In this document: positions 50,242-60,500 of the stretch, piece after piece | How the letters are laid out: each line of letters begins with the position of its first letter | How positions within the stretch are numbered: the stretch's first letter is position 1 | NCBI RefSeq assembly: GCF_025566985.1 | Contig: NZ_JAOQJD010000004.1 | Coordinates: forward strand, 101,108-165,107 | Direction: 5' to 3' | Source: Aedoeadaptatus acetigenes | Lineage (GTDB): Bacteria > Bacillota > Clostridia > Tissierellales > Peptoniphilaceae | DNA: 64,000 nucleotides | Notes under the pieces: generated by a model | Told to the model about the DNA's origin: nothing | Seen by the model: the letters and a program-made list of their open reading frames with translations, nothing else | Databases searched by the model: none | Translations under genes and position numbers: made by a program

Positions 50242-51285
50242 TCAGTTCTTCAAAAATCGAATGATGTCCCAAATGACGATCTCGCTGGCGCTTTCGTGGA
50301 GCAGATCGTGTTTCATGTGGGGATAAATTTTGTTTTCGTAATCTTCATACCCTAATTTGTAGAAAGTTTTCGCCGTATCCGCCAATCCCTTGGCGCCGCC
50401 GGTGAGGGGATCTTCCGTGCCGTTTAAAGCCAGCACTTTCAGATCGGGATTCTTCACGGCGTAGCGGCCGTAATCTTTTAAGCGGGAGGCGCTGTCCCAA
50501 ATGGCCATGGCGCCGCCGTTTAAATAGTAATTCACCAATTTGTCGTCGCCTCTGAAGGAATGTAAAAAGGCGGGATTGTTGCTGATCGTATCCAGGGCCG
50601 CCTTGGTCTTTGAATCCATCATGCGGATCAGGGCGCCGCGGCGCTTGGGGCTGGTGTAGAAGCTTTCCACATTGCCGAAAAACAAACCGATGCCGGCTTG
50701 GGGCGGGTAGCACACCAGGCCCGTTAAGATCAATTTCTCGATGGCATCGTCGTGGGCCATAATGTAGTTTCTCGCGATCAAAGAGCCGAAGGAGTGGCCG
50801 AACATGGCAAGTGGCAGGCCCGGGTAGCGATTTTTAAAAAACAGGGTGAGGGCGTATTGATCCGCCACGATGTCGTCGATGGATGAGATATAGGCCCGGG
50901 GATGATCCGCCGAGACGGAATCGCCGTGGCCCCGATTGTCCGAGAGGAGCACGGTGAAGCCCGCCTGCGCCAGGCGGTGGGCGAAGACTTTGTAATAGCC
51001 GGAATGTTCCTGTGCCCCATGGACGATTTGCACGAGGCCCCGTGGATTCTCGGCTTCGATAATGGTAAAGGCCAGGGGCAGGCCGTCGATGGGGGATTTG
51101 TAGGCGCCGGTGATCATGCCGTCTTCGTGATCATAAAGGGCCAGGCGATGAATGGGGCCTGATGCTTCCCAGAGGGCCAGCTTGCGGGCGGTATTCTTTT
51201 CACGAGCTTTCGCCGAAAGTTGCGGCACGATGGAGGCGCCGACAAGAAGGCCTGCGGCCAGAGGCCATGGGCTGCGTTTTTTCAT
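50242..51285 (-). CDS. Alpha/beta hydrolase (monoacylglycerol lipase-like)
   Basis: 347 residues. N-terminal hydrophobic stretch (about 5-22) may anchor it to the membrane. The catalytic triad is visible: Ser in GHSFGSL, Asp in NGTEDPLTG, His in MKHDLLHE. The oxyanion region QIVHGAQEHSGYY and SDNRGHGDS match the lysophospholipase/monoglyceride lipase group. Its start has GGAGG upstream. It lies between the M18 aminopeptidase gene (19 nt upstream) and the thiamine-binding gene, so all may be one transcript. Substrate not known. Confidence 0.88.
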   Translation of the reverse strand: MKKRSPWPLAAGLLVGASIVPQLSAKAREKNTARKLALWEASGPIHRLALYDHEDGMITGAYKSPIDGLPLAFTIIEAENPRGLVQIVHGAQEHSGYYKVFAHRLAQAGFTVLLSDNRGHGDSVSADHPRAYISSIDDIVADQYALTLFFKNRYPGLPLAMFGHSFGSLIARNYIMAHDDAIEKLILTGLVCYPPQAGIGLFFGNVESFYTSPKRRGALIRMMDSKTKAALDTISNNPAFLHSFRGDDKLVNYYLNGGAMAIWDSASRLKDYGRYAVKNPDLKVLALNGTEDPLTGGAKGLADTAKTFYKLGYEDYENKIYPHMKHDLLHESASEIVIWDIIRFLKN

Positions 51286-51303
51286 GGAAACCTCCTTTAT
51301 CTC

Positions 51304-52566
51304 CTAAAAATCTTCCGTGGTGAAAAATGCGCGGACGGCGTCGTAGAAATCCGACACATCGTCGACGTGAACCACTTCGTGGACGCCGTGCATGGCCCAG
51401 GTGGCGATGCCGATGTCGATGGCTTCCATGTCTACGTGGCGCAGGCTCAAAGGCCCGATGGTGGAGCCGCCCCGTTGACCGTGGGGATTGGCGAAGGTCT
51501 GCACCTTCAGGCCCGCCCCCTTCATCATGCGCTTAAATCTTGCGCTGCTGTGGCCTTGGGTGGCGTAGCTTCTGCTGGCGGAAAGCTTCACCGTGACGCC
51601 GCCGCCTAAAACAGGGGATGCGGAAGGATTGGCCTTGTCCCGATAGTTCGGATGATCTGCGTGGGCCATGTCGCAGGAGAGGAGGAAGCTTCTCGCCAGG
51701 GCGCGGAAGTAGGCCTCCTCGCCTAAGTCGCCGACGATGCGGCGAAGCACATTGGGAAGGAAACTGCTGTCGCCGCCGCTTTGGGTGAGGCTGCCGATTT
51801 CTTCCTGATCGGCCAGGTAGACCACTTGGGTGAGGTTCTCGCTTACCTCGGCGGATAAAGCCATAAAGGCCGGGTAGGCCGTGGCTAAATTATCCAGTCG
51901 CGGCGAAGAGAGCCATTTTTTGTCGGCGCCCACGAGGATACTGTCCCCCCAGGGATAAAAGTACAAATCGTAGTCCAAGATCTCTTCGGGATTCGCATCG
52001 GCGAGAGCGGCCAAATCCTTCAAGAAGCCGCCGTCGTCCCAGGATTTTGCGGCCAGGGGCACCAGATCTTTTCCCGCCTTAAAGACGTGGCCGTTGTTCA
52101 CGTCCTTGTGCAAGTGGGGCGCCAGATGGGGAATGGTGGCCACGGGATCACGAAAGTCTACGGGCACGCTCTTTACGCCGGCCTCCCCATCCACGATCAC
52201 ACGGCCCGCCAGCGACAGGGGCCGGTCGAACCAGTCGGCATTAATGATGGCGCCGTAAGGTTCCACATCCATTCTCACGCAGTCCTTTTCGCCGCGCACG
52301 CCGCCGGGCAAAAGGCGCAGAGCCGGGCTGTCCGTGTGGCTGATCACTGTGCGAAAAGCCATGGTCTCGGGATCTCTCTTTCCCATGGAAAAGAGGAGGA
52401 TGGCTCCGTCTTCGTTTACCACGTAATACTTGCCGCCTTCTTCCAGCTCCCAGGCGTCTTCGCGATCGAGGCGCACAAAGCCCGCCGCCGCCATTTGTAT
52501 ATGCTCCACCACTTGGTAGGAAGTGGGGCTTAAATCCACGAAAGACTGTAAATCCTTAATATTCAT
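51304..52566 (-). CDS. M18-family aminopeptidase
   Basis: Metallo-aminopeptidase of 420 residues. Zinc ligands lie in SHTDSPALRL, LADQEEIGS, CDMAHADHPNY and the C-terminal HGVHEV; the typical QRGGSTIGP motif is present. The M18 family (aspartyl aminopeptidase, ApeB) forms dodecamers and removes N-terminal residues from peptides; consistent with a peptide-fermenting lifestyle. Good ribosome-binding site (AAGGAG) before the ATG. Confidence 0.92.
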   Translation of the reverse strand: MNIKDLQSFVDLSPTSYQVVEHIQMAAAGFVRLDREDAWELEEGGKYYVVNEDGAILLFSMGKRDPETMAFRTVISHTDSPALRLLPGGVRGEKDCVRMDVEPYGAIINADWFDRPLSLAGRVIVDGEAGVKSVPVDFRDPVATIPHLAPHLHKDVNNGHVFKAGKDLVPLAAKSWDDGGFLKDLAALADANPEEILDYDLYFYPWGDSILVGADKKWLSSPRLDNLATAYPAFMALSAEVSENLTQVVYLADQEEIGSLTQSGGDSSFLPNVLRRIVGDLGEEAYFRALARSFLLSCDMAHADHPNYRDKANPSASPVLGGGVTVKLSASRSYATQGHSSARFKRMMKGAGLKVQTFANPHGQRGGSTIGPLSLRHVDMEAIDIGIATWAMHGVHEVVHVDDVSDFYDAVRAFFTTEDF

Positions 52567-52680
52567 AACTGCTCCTTTCAGTACTATTCACTCCTATTAG
52601 TATAACAGAATTCATTACATCCCTTGTATCTTTCTTCTTCTCCGGGGTATATACTTATTAGAAAAGGAGGCATGTATTTT

Positions 52681-54021
52681 ATGGATTCCGCTGGGCAGAT
52701 CCTGCCCGAATTACTTCTCATTGTCCTACTCACAGCGGCTAACGCTTTTTTCACCGCCACGGAAATCGCCCTGGTCTCCGCCAATCGGGAGCGCATAAGC
52801 AATTTGGCGGAAGAAGGCGACAGGCGGGCGCAAAAAATTTTGGCCCTTACGAAAAATCAATCCCGCTTCCTCTCCACAGTGCAAACGGGGACGACACTGG
52901 CGAGCTTTTTCGCCGCGGCACTGGGCGCCAAGGCCTTTGTGCCTCTTCTCTCCGCGCTCTTTTTGTCCGCCGAGATTTCTTTTTCCGACACCTTGGCCTT
53001 TGTTCTCGTGATCTTTATCCTCTCCTACATCAGCCTGGTCTTCGGCGTCTTGGTGCCCAAGCGCATCGCCCTGCAAAAGGCCGAGCAAACGGCCCTGAAA
53101 AACGCCGGGGCCGCCACGGTATTTTCCAAACTCATGGCGCCTTTTGTAAAGCTTATCGCCTTTACCACCACCTTGATCCTAAAGGCCACGGGCAATTACT
53201 CCAAAGATGTGGAGAAAAACATCAGCGAAGAGGAAATCAAGTCCTACCTCCGCGTGGGCCAACAACACGGTGTCATCAACGAATCCGGCGAAGTCATGAT
53301 GGTGAACATTATGGACTTCGACGACAAACTGGCCTACGAGATCATGACGCCCCGCACGGCCCTCTACATGCTGGATTACGACGAATTCGATACGGGAAAA
53401 ATCCGGGAAATGCTCGAATCCGGCTACAGCCGCGTGCCCGTCTATCGGGACAGTCCCGACCACATCGTGGGCACCATCTACATTAAAGACCTCTTCGTGG
53501 AATACGCCAAGCGCAGCTACCGCTCCATCGACATCGAGTCGGTGATGAAAAAGCCCTACTTCGTTCCCGAAACGAAAAACATCGACCGCCTCTTGCAGGA
53601 GCTGCAGTCCACGAAAAATTACCTGGCCATATTAATCGACGAATACGGCGGCTTGTCGGGCATGGTCACCATCGAAGACATTGTGGAAGAGATCGTCGGC
53701 GAAATCGAAGATGAATACGACCACGATCTGAAGCAGATTTTAAAAATTAACGACTACACCTATGTGGCCGACGGCATGGCGGAATTGGATACGATCAACG
53801 AACAGCTGGATCTGGAGCTGGAAAGCGAAAACCACGAAACCATCTCCGGCCTTACCATCGAGCTTTTGGGCTTTATTCCGGAAGCCGGAGACACGAAGAA
53901 ACACAAGGTCCTCTACGGCAATTCCGTAAAGCTTACCACTTTGGGCGTAACGGACAAGCGCATCGCCCGGGTTGAAATTCAACTCTTGGATCGAAAGGCG
54001 AAGAAAATCGAGGAGAAATAA
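52681..54021 (+). CDS. CNNM/HlyC-CorC family membrane protein with CBS domains
   Basis: 446 residues: DUF21/CNNM transmembrane domain (1-190, with ANAFFTATEIALVSANRERI), a CBS pair (about 205-330, EIMTPRTALYMLD and LAILIDEYGGLSGMVTIEDI with its VEEIVGEI), and a C-terminal CorC_HlyC domain (350-440). This architecture is found in Mg/Na-linked transporters. ATG 52681 is chosen because GGAGG lies 10 nt upstream; earlier in-frame ATGs are too close. The SLH-CAP gene starts 12 nt after its stop. Confidence 0.9.
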   Translation: MDSAGQILPELLLIVLLTAANAFFTATEIALVSANRERISNLAEEGDRRAQKILALTKNQSRFLSTVQTGTTLASFFAAALGAKAFVPLLSALFLSAEISFSDTLAFVLVIFILSYISLVFGVLVPKRIALQKAEQTALKNAGAATVFSKLMAPFVKLIAFTTTLILKATGNYSKDVEKNISEEEIKSYLRVGQQHGVINESGEVMMVNIMDFDDKLAYEIMTPRTALYMLDYDEFDTGKIREMLESGYSRVPVYRDSPDHIVGTIYIKDLFVEYAKRSYRSIDIESVMKKPYFVPETKNIDRLLQELQSTKNYLAILIDEYGGLSGMVTIEDIVEEIVGEIEDEYDHDLKQILKINDYTYVADGMAELDTINEQLDLELESENHETISGLTIELLGFIPEAGDTKKHKVLYGNSVKLTTLGVTDKRIARVEIQLLDRKAKKIEEK

Positions 54022-54033
54022 AAGGAGGCCTGA

Positions 54034-55182
54034 ATGAAGAAAAAAGCATTTGCTGCGCTGATTTTATCGGCCCTTCTCTTCCTGCCCCGAGCGGGTTTCG
54101 CCGAAGGAGAGCTGAAAAAGGATCCGACCCCCGCGGTAAAAATTCAGACGCTCTGCGAAGCGGGCCTCATCGTCGGCGACGAAACCGGCGATCTCGCCTT
54201 GGGCCGCCCCATTACCCGCGCGGAATTTTCCAAGGTCCTGGCCTGCGCTTTGAATCTTCAAGGGGATGCGGCGGCCCTTGAAAAAGAAACCTCGCCCTTT
54301 AAAGACGTGGCCGAGACCCACTGGGCCAAGGGCTATATCCACGCCCTTACCTTTGCCCAAGTGGATCGTCCTCTTCCTTTGATTCAAGGCTACAAAGACG
54401 GCAGCTTCTTGCCTGAGAAGCCCGTAAGCGGCGCCGAAGCGTCGAAAATCGCCGTGATCCTCGCCGACAAATCCCTTACCGCCGAGGAAGCCGCCTCCTT
54501 CGGTTGGCCCGACAGCTGGATCTACCGGGCCATGGCCTTTTCCCTTCCCGTGGCCGATTGCCCCTACAACGCGCCGGCCACCCGCGAAGCCGTCTTTCTC
54601 ACCCTCTACGACATTCTCTACACGAATCCCGATTACGATACGGAAATCGCCCGCTTCCTCTACTTAACCGATGGGCTCAATCGCCGCCGCACCTTCGATC
54701 ACGGGGCCTTTCAAGAAGCTTTTTTAAATCGCCTCAACGATGCCCGCAGGAAGAATCATTTGCGGCCCTTGGTTCTCGACAAAAGCCTGGAGGCCGGCGC
54801 CTACGCCCGGGCCAAAGAGCTCGCCCTTTACGGCAATATGCGAATCGAGGGCGAGCGCCACGTGCGGCCGGACAAGCGGCCCTACTACACGGCCTACGAT
54901 TATTTGAGCCACAAAAAGCCCGCCTACTTCATCGGCGAAAACCTCATTCAGTATCCCTTGCCGAAGACGGGTGCCGGCGGAGGTGCCGTCCTTCTTACGG
55001 ATCCCGAGGTTCTGGCCGAGGAATGTTTCAAGGCCTGGGAAAAGAGCCCGGGCCATCGGGACAATATGCTCTCGCCCATGTATAGGAAAATGAACATTCA
55101 GGTCTACACCGGCCCCACCATTCGAGACGAAGACGACGCGAGCGGAGGCATACTCGTCGGCGCCCTGGGACTGAGCCGATAA
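54034..55182 (+). CDS. Secreted SLH-CAP domain protein
   Basis: 382 residues. Signal peptide 1-23 (RAGFAEG). Two to three SLH-like domains (about 30-195: RPITRAEFSKVLA, HWAKGYIHAL, GYKDGSFLPEKPVSGAEASK), then a CAP/SCP-PR1 domain (about 225-380) with LNDARRKNHLRPLVLDKSLE, YFIGENLI and EKSPGHRDNMLSP. CAP domains occur in proteins with lipid-binding, protease or adhesin roles. The SLH part fixes it to the wall. GGAGG precedes the ATG; it is the second gene of an operon with the CNNM protein. Confidence 0.88.
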   Translation: MKKKAFAALILSALLFLPRAGFAEGELKKDPTPAVKIQTLCEAGLIVGDETGDLALGRPITRAEFSKVLACALNLQGDAAALEKETSPFKDVAETHWAKGYIHALTFAQVDRPLPLIQGYKDGSFLPEKPVSGAEASKIAVILADKSLTAEEAASFGWPDSWIYRAMAFSLPVADCPYNAPATREAVFLTLYDILYTNPDYDTEIARFLYLTDGLNRRRTFDHGAFQEAFLNRLNDARRKNHLRPLVLDKSLEAGAYARAKELALYGNMRIEGERHVRPDKRPYYTAYDYLSHKKPAYFIGENLIQYPLPKTGAGGGAVLLTDPEVLAEECFKAWEKSPGHRDNMLSPMYRKMNIQVYTGPTIRDEDDASGGILVGALGLSR

Positions 55183-55286
55183 AGCCAACACAAAAGACAT
55201 GTGTGAAGACCTGTTTTTTCAGTTGAATTAGCCGAGAATAGATCACCTTCATTTAAGAGCGCCACCTTATCGAGGCATCTTTGTTC

Positions 55287-55315
55287 TTGCCCCCCCCTAA
55301 AAAATAATGTATAAT
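55287..55315 (+). promoter_or_regulatory. Promoter of the two tiny membrane-protein genes
   Basis: TTGCCC (55287-55292), 17 bp, TATAAT (55310-55315). The spacer holds a run of C that begins inside the -35 box (eight C, 55290-55297), a possible slippage site. Confidence 0.65.
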
Positions 55316-55360
55316 GAATAAAGAAACGATTCGAAAAAATGACATGACAAGGAGGCTGTT

Positions 55361-55492
55361 ATGAAGATTATCTCTTTATTGGCGGGGTTTTTCGTCCTCG
55401 CCCTCGTCCTTCTTCTTGTGATCCTTTTAATCCGCCGGCTTTCAGCCGATGAAAAAGATAGAAAAGATCGAGGAAATAGAGATCGAGACTGA
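55361..55492 (+). CDS. Tiny single-pass membrane protein 1 (43 residues)
   Basis: ATG behind GGAGG; 43 residues: a hydrophobic helix (about 4-25, LLAGFFVLALVLLLVILLIR) followed by a charged tail RRLSADEKDRKDRGNRDRD. Its paralogue follows 44 nt later and shares the junction LLIRRL.ADE.DRK. Topology should be N-out with a basic/acidic cytoplasmic tail. It is unannotated by usual length limits; no function is known to me. Codon use is consistent with a real gene. Confidence 0.7.
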   Translation: MKIISLLAGFFVLALVLLLVILLIRRLSADEKDRKDRGNRDRD

Positions 55493-55536
55493 CAAACCTC
55501 GATCCGGCAACAAATTCGATTCAAGGAGGTATAACC

Positions 55537-55689
55537 ATGTTACAAGGGCTCGCCTTACTCGTGTTCATCGGCAAATTCGCCTTTGCCATCGCCGCTTTCG
55601 TTCTCATCATCCTTTTAATTCGCCGCCTTTTGGCCGACGAACGGGACAGAAAAGAACGAAAAGAAAGAGAACATAACGAAGACAAATAA
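55537..55689 (+). CDS. Tiny single-pass membrane protein 2 (50 residues)
   Basis: ATG behind AAGGAGG; 50 residues: a hydrophobic helix (about 3-28, ending VLIILLIRRL) and the charged tail LADERDRKERKEREHNEDK. Paralogous to the previous small protein, in the same operon with a terminator after it. The pair might be a subunit of a membrane complex or regulatory peptides; this is inference. Confidence 0.72.
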   Translation: MLQGLALLVFIGKFAFAIAAFVLIILLIRRLLADERDRKERKEREHNEDK

Positions 55690-55700
55690 ATTTGCGAACA

Positions 55701-55722
55701 AACGCCTTTCGGGGCGTTTTTT
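55701..55722 (+). terminator. Terminator after the tiny membrane-protein genes
   Basis: AACGCC / GGCGTT stem with TTTCGG loop and a run of seven T. Confidence 0.85.
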
Positions 55723-55740
55723 TCTTGCAAAAATTTCCAC

Positions 55741-55773
55741 AAAAAAATCGAGCAAGCCCGAGCTTACCCGATT
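55741..55773 (-). terminator. Terminator after the 4-OT gene
   Basis: AATCGGGTAAGC / GCTTGCTCGATT stem (imperfect) followed by T-run on the minus strand. Confidence 0.7.
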
Positions 55774-55793
55774 TTCTCAAAAGCAATAAAACC

Positions 55794-55964
55794 TTAGTGG
55801 CCTTCGTTGTAATAGTCGTTGCGCTTCATGTCTTGGAACACCACGTGAACGTGTTCCCGGGGCGTGTCCGCCAATTCGTGGATCGTGTCCGTGATTTCCT
55901 TGGCGATTTTTGCCTTCACTTCGTCAGAACGGCCTTCGATTAATTCGACGTGAACGATGGGCAT
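55794..55964 (-). CDS. 4-oxalocrotonate tautomerase-like protein (56 residues)
   Basis: A very short enzyme of the tautomerase superfamily: Met-Pro start (MPIVHVELIEGRSDEVKAK) leaving a catalytic N-terminal proline, then AKEITDTIHELADTPREHVH and VVFQDMKRNDYYNEGH. Length and sequence fit 4-OT family members. AAAGGAGG precedes the ATG. Substrate is unknown; it has no degradation pathway genes beside it. Confidence 0.88.
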   Translation of the reverse strand: MPIVHVELIEGRSDEVKAKIAKEITDTIHELADTPREHVHVVFQDMKRNDYYNEGH

Positions 55965-56042
55965 GTGCTACCTCCTTTGTCCTCTGCAATCTTTCTCTCA
56001 TTATTATAAAACGGCATGATCCGCCCTTCAAGTCGGGCAAAT

Positions 56043-56066
56043 AAAAAAGTGCACCGTGAGGTGCAC
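56043..56066 (-). terminator. Terminator after the MATE transporter gene
   Basis: GTGCACC / GGTGCAC stem with 4-nt loop and six T on the minus strand. Confidence 0.9.
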
Positions 56067-56069
56067 CGA

Positions 56070-57425
56070 TCAATCTCTTTCCACAATGGGTTTGATTTCT
56101 TTCTCGTTTACTTTTTTCATAAAGGCGATGGCGATGAGCATGGCCATGAGTTCCGCAATGGGGTAGGCGAGCCATACATAGGCCAAGACGCCGGTTCTCG
56201 AGAAGAGATAGGCCAAGGGCACAATAAAGATCAATTGGCGAACCAGATTCACGATCATGCTCAAGAGGCCGTTGCCGAAGGATTGGAAGATTCCGGAGCT
56301 GATAATGCTCACGGCGGCAAAGATAAAGCTGAAGGAGATGATCCTCAGGGCCACGACGCCGATGGAGAGGAGTTCCGGCGAGGGGTCGAAGAAGCCCATG
56401 AGTTGCGCCGGAAAGAGTTGGAAGATAATAAAGCCCACGCTCATGACCACCAGGGCCACTTTGTAGGCCAGCTTCATGACTTCGTAGATTCGATCCCTGT
56501 GCCCGGCGCCGTAGTTGTACGCGATGATGGGGATCAGGCCGTTGTTCATGCCGAAGATGGGCATGAAGATGAAGCTTTGCACTTTAAAGTAGATCCCGAG
56601 AGCCACCACGGCGGCGGCGCCGAATGCGGCGAGAATGGCGTTGATCAAAAAAACGGACAGAGAATTTACGGAAATCATAATGGCCGAGGGGATGCCCACG
56701 GCCAAAATACCCTTAATGATGTCGCCGTTGACATGGAAGTGATCTTGAAGGAGGTTGATTTCCTTGTTCCGCTTGAAATTCAAATAGAGGCCGAATAGAA
56801 AGGCGATGATTTGGCTCGTTACCGTGGCCACCGCCGCCCCGACGACGCCCAGTTTCGGGAAGAAGGCCCAGCCGAAAATAAAGAAGGGGTCGAGGATAAT
56901 GTTCAGCACCGCGCCGAAGAGCTGGGTGTACATGCTGTAGACGGCAAGGCCCGTGGATTGCAAAAGCCGCTCCATGCAGATCTGGCCGCAAAGACCCACG
57001 CTGAACATAAAGCAGATGTTTAAATAGCGCACCCCGTCTTTTATGATTTCGGGATCGGCGGTTTGCATGCCGATTAACTGCGGCGAGGCCATGGTCCCGA
57101 AGACGGCAAAAAGAATGGCGACGATCATATTTAGCAGAATGCCGTGTTGGGCGCAGAGATTGGCTTCCCGCTGATTTTTCGCGCCTAAGTGGCGACTCAA
57201 AAGGGCATTCATGCCCACGCCGACGCCGATGGAAAAGGCGTTAATGAGCATTTGCATGGGAAAGGCCATGCTCACCGCCGCCAGGGCTTTCTCTCCTAAG
57301 CGGGAGACCCAGATGCTGTCCACGATATTGTACAGGGCCTGTACGAGCATGGACAAGGCGATGGGCAGGGATATGCTCATCAATAGCTTCGGTATGGGCT
57401 CGTAGCCCATTCTGTTTTCTTCCAT
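56070..57425 (-). CDS. MATE-family efflux transporter
   Basis: 451 residues with 12 hydrophobic segments. Cation-driven multidrug exporter of the MatE/NorM-DinF fold: LLMSISLPIALSMLVQALYN, VDSIWVSRLGEKALAAVSMA and the second-half repeat with IIAYNYGAGHRDRIYEVM are typical. Start at 57425 has AGGAGG 7 nt upstream. The Na/H-specific residues were not assessed. It stands between its own terminator and that of the ABC permease. Confidence 0.93.
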   Translation of the reverse strand: MEENRMGYEPIPKLLMSISLPIALSMLVQALYNIVDSIWVSRLGEKALAAVSMAFPMQMLINAFSIGVGVGMNALLSRHLGAKNQREANLCAQHGILLNMIVAILFAVFGTMASPQLIGMQTADPEIIKDGVRYLNICFMFSVGLCGQICMERLLQSTGLAVYSMYTQLFGAVLNIILDPFFIFGWAFFPKLGVVGAAVATVTSQIIAFLFGLYLNFKRNKEINLLQDHFHVNGDIIKGILAVGIPSAIMISVNSLSVFLINAILAAFGAAAVVALGIYFKVQSFIFMPIFGMNNGLIPIIAYNYGAGHRDRIYEVMKLAYKVALVVMSVGFIIFQLFPAQLMGFFDPSPELLSIGVVALRIISFSFIFAAVSIISSGIFQSFGNGLLSMIVNLVRQLIFIVPLAYLFSRTGVLAYVWLAYPIAELMAMLIAIAFMKKVNEKEIKPIVERD

Positions 57426-57456
57426 TCTTTCACCTCCTGTGGTTTTCTGACAAATG

Positions 57457-57480
57457 AAAAAGGGCACCTCGGCCCTTTTT
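57457..57480. terminator. Terminator between ABC permease and MATE genes
   Basis: AAAAAGGGC / GCCCTTTTT stem with a short loop, A and T runs on both sides; works in both directions. Confidence 0.85.
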
Positions 57481-57520
57481 CCATTCCACTATGCTACCAC
57501 TACACATAGGCCGAGTCAAG

Positions 57521-60500
57521 TTACTCCACACTCTTTAATGCTTCCACCATGTCGATGGTCTTGAGTTTGTTGTGGAAGTAGACCATGAGGAGCAGGGAAA
57601 TCACCACGGTAATGGCGGCGGGCAAGAGGTAATTTAAAAGGCCCAGCTTGGGATCCAACATGGCGAAGTCCGGCACCACCACGCGAATGACCAAAAGGTG
57701 CAGGCCCTTGCCTACGACAAAGCCCAGGAGAATCCCCACCGCCGTTAATGTTCCCGTCTCCCTGTAAATGTAGCGGGTCACTTCTTTCGGGTAGAAGCCC
57801 AAAACGCGAATGGTGGAAATTTCCCGGCGCCGTTCTTCGATATTAATATTGGTCAAGGTGGAGAGGACCACCACGGCCAAAGTGGAGGAGGCCGCCAGGA
57901 TGACGAAAACAATGAAGTTAATGTTCCCCGCGATTTCGTCCACCATGTGGCGCATGTCGCCGATGCCTGTGAGGGCCACGACGGAATCGTAATCCTTGTA
58001 GTAAGACACGTCCGCCCTGGCGGCGTCGACGAGGTCCCCATTGGTCTTGTAGCTCTTCTTAAAGATTTCTTCGTAGGTGTCCGGATCCATATACAAATAG
58101 TGGCCGGCGTAGCCTTCGGTGATGGCGGCCACGGGCACGTCGTAGAGAACGTCGTCGTCATTTTTTATTTCGATGACGCCTCCCGCCTCCACGCCTTTTA
58201 TGGCGGCGAGTTTTTCCGTGATCACGGCGCCTTTTAGGGGAATCGGTGCGCCGGTCTTTCGGTTTCTCAGGGTCACGACCCGTTTCAGATCTTTTTCATT
58301 TTCGGGAACGATCATGGTCACGGGCTGGTCGATGTAGCCTTCATCGCCCACGGCCAGGGTTTCCACATAGGCGGAGCATTTGGCGCGAATGTGTTTGTCT
58401 CCCTCGATTTTCGCCTTGTAGGCTTCGTGAGCCTCTTTATCCAAGAGGGGCTCGTAGAAAATCAGGTGGTCGTAGCGATTCAGCTGATCGAACTGCTTTT
58501 CCACCAAGCCGTCCACGGAGGTGCGAATGCCGAAGCCCAACACCAAGAGGGCCACACAGCCCATGGCGCCGACGATGGTCATGGCCATGCGCTTTTTGTC
58601 GCGGAAGAGATTGCGCGCCGTCACTTTTTGGAAGAAGGACAGGCGGCTCCACAGCCACTTGATCCGTTCCAAGAAGATGCGTGTGCCCTTGGCCGGGGGC
58701 TTGGGCATGAGGAGGGCGGCGGTTTTAAGCTTCAGGCTGCGGTGCACGCTCACATAGGCCACGAGGCCCGTGGCCACCATGCCGATGAGAATGGCGAGAA
58801 TGATTCGCCCGGGATAGAGGGCCATGGAGAGCTGATCGAAGATGCCGCTGGCCAAATAGGCCTCGGCGATGACCTTACTCAGCAGGAAATTGCCCAAGAA
58901 GGCGCCGGGGATGCCGCCGAGGAGGGCGGCGAGGGTGCCGAAACGCACGTATTTGTCGGCGACGGCGCCGTTGTTGTAGCCCAGGGCCTTGTAGGTGCCG
59001 ATGACCGTGCGGTCGTCGTCCACCATGCGGTTCATGACCGTAGAGGCGAGGAGCATGGCGATGGCAAAGAGAAAGACGGGGAACACGGCGGAAAGCTTGT
59101 CCACCCGATGGGCGTAGTCCAGGAAGACGAAGGTACGCATCTCTTCGTTTAGAGGCGTGATTTTATAATCGGGCTTTTTTAAAATGGTGAGCAGTTCCTT
59201 CGCCCGATCCACGTCTTCCTGCCCCTTCACCAAATCTTTTAGGGCATCGGCGCGCTTCTTTTCATAGGTGGCGCGGGCCGAAGCCAGGTCGCTTCTGCCG
59301 CTTAAGAGCTCTCTTTCCGCGGCGTCCAGCTTTTTCCGACCTTCCGCTTTTTCACGGGCGTAATCCGATTTGCCCTTGCTGTATTGATCTTCCCCTTCGC
59401 TGAGCTGATCTTTCGCGGCGAGAATGGCGGCCTTGCCTTGAAGGAGGGATTTTTCTTTTTCGCTTAATTCCCCTTCTTTTTGGCGAAGCTCCGCCTTGCC
59501 CGCTTCGATGGCGGCGAGAGCTTCTTTTGCTTTGGCGCGGCCCGCCGCCGTCTCCCGCTTCTTTTCCATAAGGAAGGCTTCTTTTTCGGCGAGGTCACGC
59601 TTGGCGGCCTCCAATTCTTCTTTTTTCTTGCGCAGTTCTTCCTGTTGGGCGCGGATTTTTTCCGCCATGATCTCGCGGGCGGCCTGTGCCTTCATTTGGC
59701 CCTGAATCATTTCCGTTCCCTTGGCGATGATGCCGTCGGTTTCGGCGAGGGCGCCCTGAGCCTTCGCCAATTCCCCGGAAGCGGCGTTCAGGGCCTGCTT
59801 CGCCTCGTCCGCTTTTTCCTTTGCTGCGAGGTAGTCCGAATTTTTCAGTTGTTGTTCCAATGCGGCCCTTTTATTCTCGGCTTCATCGATTTGCCCCTTA
59901 ATTGCATCGGCATCCGCGCCCTCTTGATTCAATTGCGCGGTGAGTTCGCTGATCTTCTTATCCAATGCGTCGATCCGCCCCTGCACGCCATCCATACCAA
60001 AGTCCTTCACGGCACCTTGTGCGGCTTCGTAAGCCTGTTGGGCAGTTTGTACCGCGGCGGCCTTTTCATTGACCGTAGCTTCCTTCGCAGGGCGGGCGGC
60101 CTTGGTGGCGGCCACATTTTCTTGGGCCTTGGCGATTTCTTTGGCAGAAAAGGGCAGCTCCGGCAAATCGGGAAACTGCACATCGGGGATCTTCCCCGCC
60201 TCTAGCTTCTGCTTCGCCTCGTTCAGCGCCGCCTCTTCCTTTAAAATCTGATCCATGGCCGTGTCCGCACGGGCGATACCTCCGCGGGCCTCGCTTTCCT
60301 TGCCCTGAATGTCGCTCATAGCGGCGGCCACGGCATTTTTTCCGTCGAGAAGGGCCTTTTCGCCGCTACTCAACTGATCTTCCTGAAAAAGAATGCTCTT
60401 TCTCGCCTGATTCAGCTTGTCCCGGGATTCGGCCAATTTCCTTTCCCCTTGAGAGAGGCCGCGGGCAAACTTCGCCCGATTGTCCCTGAGGGCGCGGGCG

